A DNA stretch of 64,000 bases from NCBI RefSeq assembly GCF_005222755.1, contig NZ_STGD01000001.1:62001-126000 (forward strand), given 5' to 3'. Position numbers and translations under genes: made by a program. The notes under the pieces are model-generated. The model saw only the letters and a program-made list of their open reading frames with translations, was not told the DNA's origin and ran no database searches. The stretch comes from Roseomonas sp. HF4 (GTDB lineage: Bacteria; Pseudomonadota; Alphaproteobacteria; Acetobacterales; Acetobacteraceae). The stretch's first letter is position 1; every line of letters begins with the position of its first letter. Positions 17,757 to 25,043 of the stretch are shown one piece after another.

Positions 17757-17785
17757 TTGATTCTGGGGCGGAGGCTCCATACGTT
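17757..17785 (+). promoter_or_regulatory. Predicted promoter of the TetR-GST operon
   Basis: TTGATT at 17757-17762 and TACGTT at 17780-17785, separated by 17 bp, resemble a sigma-70 promoter (4 of 6 and 3 of 6 consensus bases). The -10 element runs into the left arm of the operator palindrome. This is the geometry expected for repression by the downstream TetR protein. Weak match, strong context. Confidence 0.4.
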
Positions 17786-17806
17786 CTGGAACAAGCGATC
17801 CAGAAC
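17783..17806. promoter_or_regulatory. TetR-type operator palindrome
   Basis: GTTCTGGA at 17783-17790 and TCCAGAAC at 17799-17806 are perfect inverted repeats separated by 8 bp. This 24-bp dyad sits between the predicted -10 element and the translation start of the regulator. TetR regulators usually bind such dyads in their own promoters. Autoregulation of the operon is therefore the natural reading. Confidence 0.7.
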
Positions 17807-17820
17807 ACCGGAGACCCGCC

Positions 17821-18420
17821 CTGCCCCGCCCCCGCGCCTTCGACGAGGATGCCGCCCTCGACGCCGCCACGCGGCGCTTCTGGGACCACGGCTACGCCGC
17901 GACCTCCGTGCGCGACCTCGGCGCCGCGATGGGGCTCGGCGCGGCCAGCCTCTACAATGCCTTCGGCGACAAACATGCGCTGTTCGCGCGCTGCCTCGAC
18001 CGCTACCTCGATGCCAGCATGCGCGAGAGGATCGCGCGTCTGGAGGCGACCCTCCCGCCGCGCGCGGCGATCGAGGCGTTCCTCGGCGAGATCGTCGCAC
18101 GCTCGCTCAGCGACCGGCGCGGTTGCCTGCTGGTCAACACCGCGCTCGAACTGGCGCCGCATGACGACGGGATCGGCAGCGTGGTGGCGGCGCGGCTCGC
18201 GGAGCTCGAGGCCTTCTTCCGCCGCTGCCTGCTGCGCGGCCAGCGCGCCGGCACCATCGCCCGCGCCCGGCCGGCGCGGGACCTGGCGCGGCTGCTGCTG
18301 ACCACCGTCATGGGCCTGCGCGTGCTGGCGCGCGCGCGGCCCGAGCCCGCCCTGCTGCACGGCGCCGCACGCCAGGCGCTGGCACTGCTCGACCCCCCCG
18401 CACGAAGGACGCTGTCGTGA
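17821..18420 (+). CDS. TetR/AcrR family regulator, apparently CTG-initiated
   Basis: 199 residues. The reading frame is open from 17761, and the only plausible start that keeps the whole DNA-binding domain is CTG at 17821, preceded by CCGGAG 8-9 nt upstream. The encoded (L)PRPRAFDEDAALDAATRRFW begins exactly where relatives begin with MPRPR. The helix-turn-helix is TSVRDLGAAMGLGAASLYN (28-46), followed by AFGDKHALF. The first ATG/GTG in frame (17908) would delete helix 1 and half the HTH. The C-terminal ligand domain is Leu/Arg-rich. It overlaps the first GST gene (GTGA), so it probably controls that operon. An ATG-to-CTG mutation or sequencing error is the alternative. Confidence 0.82.
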   Translation: MPRPRAFDEDAALDAATRRFWDHGYAATSVRDLGAAMGLGAASLYNAFGDKHALFARCLDRYLDASMRERIARLEATLPPRAAIEAFLGEIVARSLSDRRGCLLVNTALELAPHDDGIGSVVAARLAELEAFFRRCLLRGQRAGTIARARPARDLARLLLTTVMGLRVLARARPEPALLHGAARQALALLDPPARRTLS

Positions 18421-19124
18421 TCGACCTGCACTACTGGACCACGCCGAACGGCCACAAGGTGACGATGTTCCTCGAGGAGGCGGGCCTGCCCTACCGCATC
18501 GTCCCGGTGAACATCTCGGCCGGCGACCAGTTCAAGCCGGATTTCCTGGCCATCGCGCCGAACAACCGCATCCCCGCCATCGTCGACCACGACGTGCCGG
18601 GCGGTCCGGTGTCGCTGTTCGAGAGCGGGGCGATCCTGCTCTACCTCGCCGACAAGATCGGGCGTTTCGTCCCACCGCCCGCGCAGGTGCATGCGCGGGC
18701 CGAGGCGCTGCAATGGCTGTTCTGGCAGATGGGCGGATTGGGCCCCATGGCCGGCCAGAACCACCATTTCCGGCAATACGCGCCGGAGAAGATCCCCTAC
18801 GCGATCGACCGCTACGTGCGGGAGACCAACCGGCTCTATGGCGTGCTCGACCGGCGCCTCGCGGACCGCGAATTCGTGGCCGGCGACGACTACGGCATCG
18901 CCGACATGGCGTCCTACCCCTGGATCGTGCCGCATGCACGGCAGGGCCAGGACCTGGCCGATTTCCCGCACCTGAAGCGCTGGTTCGAGGCGGTGCGTGC
19001 GCGCGCTGGCACCGTCCGCGCCTATGCGCGGGCGCAGGAGGTCAACAGCACGCCGACCGTCAACGCGGCCTCCGCCGCGATCCTGTTCGGGCAGACGGCG
19101 GCGAACACGGGGGCACGGGCATGA
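18417..19124 (+). CDS. Glutathione S-transferase, Nu-class/YfcG-like
   Basis: 235 residues from a GTG at 18417 overlapping the TetR stop; AAGGA lies about 8 nt upstream. The N-terminal thioredoxin fold has WTTPNGHKVTMFLEEA, in which Thr/Asn replace the usual catalytic Tyr/Ser/Cys, as in YfcG/YghU disulfide-bond oxidoreductases. NNRIPAIVDHD with the cis-Pro and LFESGAILLYLADKIG for glutathione binding follow. The C-terminal helical domain has NRLYGVLDRRL and DYGIADMASYPW. Likely role: glutathione-dependent reduction of disulfides or peroxides in the cytoplasm, induced through the upstream TetR protein. Confidence 0.9.
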   Translation: MIDLHYWTTPNGHKVTMFLEEAGLPYRIVPVNISAGDQFKPDFLAIAPNNRIPAIVDHDVPGGPVSLFESGAILLYLADKIGRFVPPPAQVHARAEALQWLFWQMGGLGPMAGQNHHFRQYAPEKIPYAIDRYVRETNRLYGVLDRRLADREFVAGDDYGIADMASYPWIVPHARQGQDLADFPHLKRWFEAVRARAGTVRAYARAQEVNSTPTVNAASAAILFGQTAANTGARA

Positions 19125-19816
19125 GCGCGGCACGGCAACTCTACGAACTCTGCGGCACGGATCCGGCGCGGATCTTCAGCCCCTATTGCTGGCGGTCCCG
19201 CATGGCGCTGGCACAGAAGGGGCTCGACTTCGAGAGCATGCCCTGGCGTTTCACCGAGACCGACCGCCTGTCCTTTGCGGGCCACGACAAGGTGCCGGTG
19301 TTGGTGGATGGCGCGCGCACGATCGCCGATTCCTGGGCCATCGCGCAGTATCTCGACGAAGCCTATCCCGACGCGCCGTCGCTGCTGCGCGGCAATCCGG
19401 AACCCTACCTGTTCGTCGCCGCCTGGAACGACACCGTGCTGCAGGCGGGCATCGCGCGGCTGATCGTCTCCGACATCCCGCCGCTGCTGGCGCCCGAGCA
19501 CGCAGCCTATTTCCACGCGAGCCGCGAGAAGCGCTTCGGCATGACGTTGGCCGAGGTGACCGCGGGGCGCGAGGAGAAGCTGCCCGCCTTCCGCGCGACG
19601 CTCGCGCCGCTGCGCCAAGCACTGAAGGGGCGCGGCTTCCTCGGCGGCGATGCGCCGGACTATGCCGACCACATCGTCTTCGGGTCCTTCATGTGGGCGC
19701 GCAGCACGAGCCCGCTGCGGCTCGTCGAGCCCGACGACGCGATCCATGCCTGGCGCGAGCGCATGCTCGACCTGTTCGGCGGCATGGCGCGCCGCGCGCC
19801 CTGCTTCGGCGCATGA
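19121..19816 (+). CDS. Glutathione S-transferase-like protein, beta-etherase (LigE) type
   Basis: 231 residues, ATG overlapping the preceding stop (ATGA). The N-terminal domain FSPYCWRSRMALAQKGLDFE has a Ser-Pro-Tyr-Cys start, then KVPVLVDGARTIADSWAIAQ and YLDEAYPDAPSLL, the pattern of the LigE/LigF beta-etherase-like GST branch. The C-terminal part (DYADHIVFGSFMWARSTSP) matches that branch too. Members cleave aryl-ether bonds or simply conjugate glutathione; the regulatory context with a second GST and a peroxiredoxin favours electrophile detoxification. Substrate is unproven. Confidence 0.85.
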   Translation: MSAARQLYELCGTDPARIFSPYCWRSRMALAQKGLDFESMPWRFTETDRLSFAGHDKVPVLVDGARTIADSWAIAQYLDEAYPDAPSLLRGNPEPYLFVAAWNDTVLQAGIARLIVSDIPPLLAPEHAAYFHASREKRFGMTLAEVTAGREEKLPAFRATLAPLRQALKGRGFLGGDAPDYADHIVFGSFMWARSTSPLRLVEPDDAIHAWRERMLDLFGGMARRAPCFGA

Positions 19817-19833
19817 CCCCAAGGAGAGACCGG

Positions 19834-20355
19834 ATGCACCCCACCAAGCTCGCCGCCGGCGCGCCCTTCCCCGCCATCGCCACGCCCCGCCTCGGCGGCG
19901 GCGAGGTCGCACCTGCAGCCGCCGAGGGCTGGCGCCTGCTGGTCGTCTATCGCGGCAAGCACTGCCCGCTCTGCAAGACCTACCTGACGACGCTCGACGG
20001 GCTTATCGATGCCTTCGCCGAGGCCGGCGTGCAGGTGATGGCCGTCTCCGCCGACCCGGAGGAGAGGGCCGCGGCCGACTTCGCGGAATTCAAGTGGCGC
20101 TTCCCGCTCGGCTACGGGCTGACGGTCGCGCAGATGCGCGAACTCGGCCTCTATGTGTCCGACCCGCGATCGCCGCAGGAAACCGACCGGCCCTTCGCCG
20201 AGCCGGGACTGTTCCTGATCAACCCGGAAGGGACGGTGCAGATCGTCGACATCTCGAACGCACCCTTCGCGCGGCCGGACCTCGCCGCCATCGCGCGCGG
20301 GGCGAAGCGGATCCAGGAGTTGAACTACCCGATCCGGGGAACGCACGCGGCGTAG
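19834..20355 (+). CDS. Peroxiredoxin-like (AhpC/TSA) protein
   Basis: 173 residues. ATG 19834 is preceded by an ideal AAGGAG, 18 bp after the GST stop. Thioredoxin-fold landmarks: LLVVYRGKHCPLCKTYL with C44 and C47 (a CPLC pair), VQVMAVSADPEERA, then ETDRPFAEPGLFLINPEG. The CxxC in the peroxidatic position resembles the PRX-like/AhpC-TSA group rather than 2-Cys AhpC. As last gene of the TetR-GST-GST operon it probably removes peroxides or reduces mixed disulfides. A palindromic hairpin element follows. Confidence 0.87.
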   Translation: MHPTKLAAGAPFPAIATPRLGGGEVAPAAAEGWRLLVVYRGKHCPLCKTYLTTLDGLIDAFAEAGVQVMAVSADPEERAAADFAEFKWRFPLGYGLTVAQMRELGLYVSDPRSPQETDRPFAEPGLFLINPEGTVQIVDISNAPFARPDLAAIARGAKRIQELNYPIRGTHAA

Positions 20356-20371
20356 GACGGATCGACGGGGC

Positions 20372-20506
20372 CTTGCCCCCTCGAGCACCCCCACCAAAGG
20401 CCGAAAGGCCTTTGGGAACCAATACGTGGTGCCCTGCTGCAAGGATGGGTTCCGAGGGCCTTTCGGCCCTCGGCGGGTGGGGTCCGGGGAGGGCAGCGCC
20501 CTCCCC
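20372..20506. repeat. Three-hairpin intergenic element (terminators/palindromic repeat)
   Basis: Between two convergent operons lie three strong dyads. They are 20394-20402/20407-20415 (9 bp, GAAA loop), 20452-20460/20465-20473 (9 bp, TTTC loop, i.e. GAAA on the other strand) and 20486-20494/20498-20506 (9 bp, 3-nt loop). The first two share the core GGCCGAAAGGCC in opposite orientation and are themselves flanked by GGAACC..GGTTCC and CCACC..GGTGG, so the whole segment is a nested imperfect palindrome. It can terminate both operons and has the look of a REP- or MITE-like repeat. Confidence 0.65.
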
Positions 20507-20510
20507 GCCA

Positions 20511-21536
20511 TCAGAACGCGATCTGCACCTTCATCGCCCGGCCGCGGTCGCCCGCGAGTTCGAAGGCTTCGCGCGCGCGTTCGATCGGGAAGCGTCCGGT
20601 CAGCAGCGGCGTCGCATCGATGGCGCGTTTCGCCAGCGCCTCAACCGCCATGGCGAATTCCGCATGGAAGCGGAAGGTGCCGCGCCAGGTGATCTCCTTG
20701 GCCGCCAGCACCGACATGGGCACCGGCGCGTCGCCGCCGATGCCGATCTGCACGATGGTCCCGCCGGGCCTGAGCACCGGCAGGATGCCAAGCAGCGCGC
20801 GCGGGCTGCCGGAGGCTTCCAGCGCCACGTCGAACCAGCCCTTGTCGGGGGCATAGGCGGCCAAGGCATCCGCGTCGGCATGAAAGCGGTCCGCGCCCAT
20901 CTTCAGCGCGACCGCCTTCGGCGCGTCGCTGAGGTCGGTCGCGACGATCTCCCGCGCACCGCCCATTCGCGCGGCGGCGATGGCGAGCGCGCCGATCGGC
21001 CCGCAGCCCGTCACCAGCACGCGCCGGCCGAGCAGCGGCCCCGCCTGCCGCGCGGCATGCAGGCAGACGGCGAGCGGCTCGGCGAAGGCCGCCGTGGTCG
21101 TATCGAGGCCGGGCGGGAGAGGCACCGCCTGCGCCGCCTCGCAGACCAGCGCCTCGCGGAAGCCGCCGTCGACATGCGGGTCGCGCATCGCGCTGCCGTA
21201 GAAACGCATGTCGAGGCAGTGCTGCTGCGCGCCTTCAAGACAGAAGCGGCAGCGCCCGCAGGGCAGCGACGGGTTGACCGCCACCGCCTGGCCCGGCGCG
21301 AGGCCCGCGACGCCCGCGCCGACGGCGTCGATCACGCCCGCCACCTCGTGACCCAGCACCATCGGGTGCTTCACGCGGATGGCGCCGAAGCCGCCATGCT
21401 GGAAGTAGTGCAGGTCGGACCCGCAGATGCCGCCGGCCTCGATGCGCACGCGGACCTGCCCTGGTCCGGGCTCGCCGGCGGCACGGTTCTCCACGCGGAG
21501 GTCGTGCGCGGCGTGGATGACGACGGCACGCATCAT
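20511..21536 (-). CDS. Zinc-dependent alcohol dehydrogenase, L-idonate 5-dehydrogenase-like
   Basis: 341 residues; start overlaps the stop of the upstream 2-hydroxyacid dehydrogenase gene (ATGA). Medium-chain dehydrogenase/reductase: catalytic zinc site with C38 (GGICGSDLHYF) and H63/E64 (LGHEVAG). The structural zinc site is C93, C96, C99 and C107 (PCGRCRFCLEGAQQHC). The Rossmann motif GCGPIGALAIAAA is near 180-190. GICGSDLHYFQHGGFG and the overall pattern match L-idonate 5-dehydrogenase (IdnD), which oxidises L-idonate to 5-ketogluconate. The flanking ketogluconate/gluconate-type enzymes support that reading. Confidence 0.88.
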   Translation of the reverse strand: MMRAVVIHAAHDLRVENRAAGEPGPGQVRVRIEAGGICGSDLHYFQHGGFGAIRVKHPMVLGHEVAGVIDAVGAGVAGLAPGQAVAVNPSLPCGRCRFCLEGAQQHCLDMRFYGSAMRDPHVDGGFREALVCEAAQAVPLPPGLDTTTAAFAEPLAVCLHAARQAGPLLGRRVLVTGCGPIGALAIAAARMGGAREIVATDLSDAPKAVALKMGADRFHADADALAAYAPDKGWFDVALEASGSPRALLGILPVLRPGGTIVQIGIGGDAPVPMSVLAAKEITWRGTFRFHAEFAMAVEALAKRAIDATPLLTGRFPIERAREAFELAGDRGRAMKVQIAF

Positions 21537-22474
21537 GCGACCGGCGTCGGCAGTGGCTTGCCGCCGAAATGCGCCTCCAGGTTGGCCAGCATCAGCGCGC
21601 CCATCGCCTTGCGCGTCTCGACCGTGCCGGAGGCCTGGTGCGGGGAAAGCACGACGTTCGGGAAGGTCGCGAAGACCGGGTCGATCGCGGGCTCGTTGTG
21701 GAAGACGTCGAGGCCGGCGGCGGCGATGCGCCCCGATCGCAGCGCTGCGACCAGCGTGGCCTCGTCGACCACCGATCCGCGCGAGACGTTGACGAAGATG
21801 GCGCCGGGGGCCAGCGCCTCGATCGCCGCACGGTCCACGAGGCCAGCCGTGCCAGCGCCGCCGGCCGCGGAGATCATGAAGATGTCCACCAGCGGCGCCA
21901 TCGCGGCGGGCGAGGCGTGGAAGGCGTAGGGCACGTCCTTCCGCGTCCTCCCGGAATAGGAGATGTCCATGCCGAAGCCCTCCGCCCGCCGCGCGATGGC
22001 GCGCCCGATCCGGCCGAGGCCCACGATACCGATGCGCTTGCCCCAGACGCGCGTCGCGAGCCGCATCGGCCCCTGCCTCGCCCAGGTGCCGGTGCGCACA
22101 TAGGCATCGCCTTCCGGGATGGCGCGCGCGGTCGCGAGCAGCAGGGCGAAGGCCATGTCGGCCACGTCCTCGGTCAGCACGTCGGGGGTATTGGTCACGG
22201 CGATGCCGCGGGCAAGGGCGGCGGGAAGGTCGATCGCGTCCACGCCGACGCCGTAGCAGGCGATGATCTTCGCGCCCGGGCAGGCATCCATCATCGCCGC
22301 GTCGGCGCCGAGTTCGCCCTTGGTGGCGATGGCGCGGATCGCGGGGCCGTGCTGCGCGAGGAAGGCGGCGCGGTCGGGTGCCTCGTAGAGCAGGTGCAGC
22401 GTGAAGCGCTGCGCCAGCGCGGTCAGGTCCCAGTCGGGCAGAACGCCCACCACGAGCAGCCCCGGCTTGTCCAT
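21533..22474 (-). CDS. D-isomer-specific 2-hydroxyacid dehydrogenase (2-ketogluconate/glyoxylate reductase-like)
   Basis: 313 residues, first gene of the minus-strand pair. NAD(P)H-dependent interconversion of a 2-hydroxyacid and 2-keto acid. The nucleotide motif GLGRIG (152-157) and the catalytic triad R232 (NVSRGSVVDE), E261 (HNEP) and H279 (LSPHQASGT) are intact. GVGVDAIDLPAALARGIAV and NTPDVLTEDVADMAFALLL are typical of hydroxypyruvate/glyoxylate/2-ketogluconate reductases. In this neighbourhood reduction of 2-ketogluconate to gluconate is the simplest role. The promoter must lie in the 51-bp gap shared with the divergent SDR gene. Confidence 0.9.
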   Translation of the reverse strand: MDKPGLLVVGVLPDWDLTALAQRFTLHLLYEAPDRAAFLAQHGPAIRAIATKGELGADAAMMDACPGAKIIACYGVGVDAIDLPAALARGIAVTNTPDVLTEDVADMAFALLLATARAIPEGDAYVRTGTWARQGPMRLATRVWGKRIGIVGLGRIGRAIARRAEGFGMDISYSGRTRKDVPYAFHASPAAMAPLVDIFMISAAGGAGTAGLVDRAAIEALAPGAIFVNVSRGSVVDEATLVAALRSGRIAAAGLDVFHNEPAIDPVFATFPNVVLSPHQASGTVETRKAMGALMLANLEAHFGGKPLPTPVA

Positions 22475-22525
22475 CTGCGCATCCTCCCCCTAGCCTTCCC
22501 GCGGACCTAACACGGGGAAACGCCG

Positions 22526-23281
22526 ATGTCGCGCGCGCTGTTCGACCTGACGGGGAAGCTCGCCCTGGTGACCGGATCGAGCCAGGGGATCGGGCTCGCG
22601 CTGGCGCGCGGGCTCGCGGAGGCCGGCGCCAAGGTGGTGCTGAACGGCCGCGACGCGGCGAAGCTGGAGGCGGCCCGCGCGCATGTGCCGGGCGCGATGA
22701 CCGCCGCCTTCGACGTCACGGACCACGCCGCGGTGGAGGCCGGCATCGCCGCGGTCGAGGCGGCGCACGGGCCGCTTTCGATCCTCGTCGCGAATGCCGG
22801 CATCAACCTCCGCGCAGCGTCCGTGGACATGCCGCCCGAGACCTGGCGGCGCGTCATGGACGTGAACCTCGACGGCGTCTGGTACTGCTGCCAGGCGGCA
22901 GGCAAGCGCATGGTCGCGCGCGGCCGCGGCAAGATCATCACCATCTGTTCCGTGCAGAGCGAACTCGGCCGCCCGACCATCGCACCCTATGCGGCCAGCA
23001 AGGGCGCGCTGCGCATGCTCACGCGCACCCTCTGCGCCGAATGGGCGAAGCACGGCGTCAACGTGAACGGCGTCGCACCCGGCTACTACGATACGGAACT
23101 GACCAGCGCGCTGGTGCAGGACCCGGCCTTCACGGACTGGCTGTGCAAGCGCGTGCCGGCCGGGCGGTGGGGGCGCGTGGAGGAGCTGGTGGGCGCCGCG
23201 GTGTTCCTCGCCGCGCCGGCGTCGGACTTCGTGCACGGGCAGCTGATCTTCGTCGATGGCGGCATGACCGCCGTGGTCTAG
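22526..23281 (+). CDS. Short-chain dehydrogenase, gluconate 5-dehydrogenase-like
   Basis: 251 residues, ATG 22526 preceded by GGGGAAA. Classical SDR: TGSSQGIG (16-23), NAG (90-92), S142, Y155 and K159 of the catalytic set (APYAASKG). The N-terminus FDLTGKLALVTGSSQGIGLA and the C-terminus FVHGQLIFVDGGMT resemble gluconate 5-dehydrogenase (IdnO/Gno). That enzyme reduces 5-ketogluconate to gluconate, the step after IdnD. It is divergent from the idnD-type operon. Its stop codon overlaps the convergent lyase stop within a shared CTAG. Confidence 0.87.
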   Translation: MSRALFDLTGKLALVTGSSQGIGLALARGLAEAGAKVVLNGRDAAKLEAARAHVPGAMTAAFDVTDHAAVEAGIAAVEAAHGPLSILVANAGINLRAASVDMPPETWRRVMDVNLDGVWYCCQAAGKRMVARGRGKIITICSVQSELGRPTIAPYAASKGALRMLTRTLCAEWAKHGVNVNGVAPGYYDTELTSALVQDPAFTDWLCKRVPAGRWGRVEELVGAAVFLAAPASDFVHGQLIFVDGGMTAVV

Positions 23282-24144
23282 CCCGCGCGCGCGATCACCC
23301 GGCGCGCGCGGTCCACCACCGGCTTGTCGATCATGTCGCCCTCGAAGGCGACGGCGCCCTTGCCGTCCGCCAGCGCCGCCTCGAAGGCCGCGACCAGGCG
23401 CTTCGCGCGCTCCACTTCCTCCGGCCGCGCGCCGTATTCCTCGTTCAGGATCGGCACCTGGGAGGGATGGACGCAGGACGCAGAGGCGAAGCCGATGGCA
23501 CGCGACCGCCGCAGCATCGCGCGATAGCCGTCGAGGTCCTTCAGCCCCGCGACGGTGCCGATGAAGCCGAGCGGCAGCACCCCCGCCGCGCGCGCCGCCA
23601 CCAGGCCCATCCGCTTGGGCAGGTCGAGCGCGTCGGGCGTGGGTTCGGCGCCGAGGTCGGTCGCGAGATCCTCCCCACCCACGCCCAGCGCCACCACGCG
23701 CGGGTCGGCCGCCGCGATGGCCTGCGCGTGGGCGAGTGCGGGCGCGTCCTCCACCAGCACCACGAAGCGGACGGACCCGATCGCGCGGCCCGCCTCGGCC
23801 TCCGACTCCGCTGTCAGTTCCGACAGCAGCCGCACATGCTCCGCGCCCATGATCTTCGTGCAGACCAGCGCATCGGCGCCCGCGCCGACGGCGGCGGCGA
23901 TGTCCTGCGCGGCCAGGCGCAACGGGCGGTTGATGCGCACCAGCACATCCGCGCCGCCCCGCCGCACGCTGGCGACGGAAGCCGGCAGCCCCGCGCGCGC
24001 GGCCGCCTTCGCATCCGGTGCGACACCGTCCTCGAGGTCGAGGATCACCGCATCCGCGCCGCGCTCATGCGCGCGGGCGACGAACTTCTCCGCGCTGGCG
24101 GGGACATAGAGCAGGGAGCGCCAGGCCGGCAGGTCGCGCGTCAT
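23278..24144 (-). CDS. HpcH/HpaI family CoA-ester lyase (citrate lyase beta-like)
   Basis: 288 residues from ATG 24144, which overlaps the upstream stop (ATGA); a longer frame to 24327 only mirrors the neighbouring gene. TIM-barrel lyase: WRSLLYVPASAEKF at the start, ADAVILDLEDGVAP with acidic metal ligands, LVRINRP with the substrate arginine, FVVLVEDAPALAHA, and GFASASCVHPSQVPIL. Members cleave malyl-CoA, citramalyl-CoA or citryl-CoA. As the last gene of a four-gene operon with two PuuE-like hydrolases it may split a CoA-activated hydroxyacid formed from the imported substrate. Confidence 0.88.
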   Translation of the reverse strand: MTRDLPAWRSLLYVPASAEKFVARAHERGADAVILDLEDGVAPDAKAAARAGLPASVASVRRGGADVLVRINRPLRLAAQDIAAAVGAGADALVCTKIMGAEHVRLLSELTAESEAEAGRAIGSVRFVVLVEDAPALAHAQAIAAADPRVVALGVGGEDLATDLGAEPTPDALDLPKRMGLVAARAAGVLPLGFIGTVAGLKDLDGYRAMLRRSRAIGFASASCVHPSQVPILNEEYGARPEEVERAKRLVAAFEAALADGKGAVAFEGDMIDKPVVDRARRVIARAG

Positions 24145-25043
24145 GCGGGCGGGTGCTCCTGGCGCCAGTGGCGGGCGATGTCGATGCGCCGCATCACCGC
24201 CACGCGCGGATGCTGCGCGATCCAGTCGAGCAGCCGCGCGAGCCCCATCGCGCGCCCCGGATGGGCGATGATGCGGTTGTGCAGGCCGAAGGAGAGCATG
24301 CGCGGCGGGTCCTCCCGCAGCACGCATTCGATCGCGTCGCGCATGTAGTCGAAGTATTCCGTGCCGGAGCTCATGCCCATGCGCGGGAACCGCACGTCGT
24401 TGTGGACCAGCGAATAGGGCACCACCAGCGCATCCCGCCCGGCCGTCTTCACCCAGTACGGGATCTCGTCGTCATAGGCATCGCTGTCGTAGTCGTAGCC
24501 GGCGTCCAGCAGCAGGCGGCGCGTGTTCAGCGAGGGCGCGTAGCGCGTGTACCAGCCGGCGGGCCGTTCGCCGATGCAGCGCGCGATGATCGCGGTCGCC
24601 TCGGCGATGCGGGCGCGCTCGGTCGCCTCGTCCATCGCGTTGTGCATCTCCCACCGCAGGCCATGGCCGGCGACGTCCCAGCCGGCCTCGCGCATCGCCG
24701 CGCAGGCCTCGGGGTTGCGTTCCAGGGCGCGGGCCACGGCGAAGACCGTGCAGGGCAGGCCGCGCTTGGTGAAGATACGGTGCAGCCGCCAGAAGCCTGC
24801 ACGCGACCCGTAGGCGAACATCGATTCCGCGGCGAGGTCGCGGCCCTTCACCGGGGCGGTGCTGCCCTCGGTCAGCGCGCCCTCGCTGTCCGCGTCGCCG
24901 TCCGGCACGGCGCGCTCGCCGCCTTCCTCGTAGTTGATGACGAAGTTGCACACGACATGCGCGCCGTCCGGCCAGCGCGGGTCGGGCGGGTTGCGTCCGT
25001 AGCCGGCGAAGTCGCGCGCGCGGCCGGCGGCGGCGTCGCTCAT
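24141..25043 (-). CDS. PuuE-like polysaccharide-deacetylase-fold hydrolase (allantoinase type)
   Basis: 300 residues from ATG 25043, overlapping the stop of the preceding paralogue-like gene. NodB-fold protein. The signature VCNFVINYEEGGERAVPDGD (32-51) is the hallmark of PuuE, the metal-independent allantoinase of pseudomonads. Also present are MFAYGSRAGFWRLHRIF, WDVAGHGLRWEMHNAMDE and PAGWYTRYAPSLNTRRLL. It is therefore expected to hydrolyse a cyclic ureide or amide (allantoin or an analogue) in the cytoplasm. No other allantoin genes lie nearby, so the true substrate may differ. Partnered with a second NodB-fold gene upstream. Confidence 0.83.
   Translation of the reverse strand: MSDAAAGRARDFAGYGRNPPDPRWPDGAHVVCNFVINYEEGGERAVPDGDADSEGALTEGSTAPVKGRDLAAESMFAYGSRAGFWRLHRIFTKRGLPCTVFAVARALERNPEACAAMREAGWDVAGHGLRWEMHNAMDEATERARIAEATAIIARCIGERPAGWYTRYAPSLNTRRLLLDAGYDYDSDAYDDEIPYWVKTAGRDALVVPYSLVHNDVRFPRMGMSSGTEYFDYMRDAIECVLREDPPRMLSFGLHNRIIAHPGRAMGLARLLDWIAQHPRVAVMRRIDIARHWRQEHPPA

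Noticed and set aside
17908-18420. GTG 17908 as the start of the TetR gene
   Set aside because: It would remove helix 1 and half the HTH, although the upstream in-frame sequence encodes exactly those residues.
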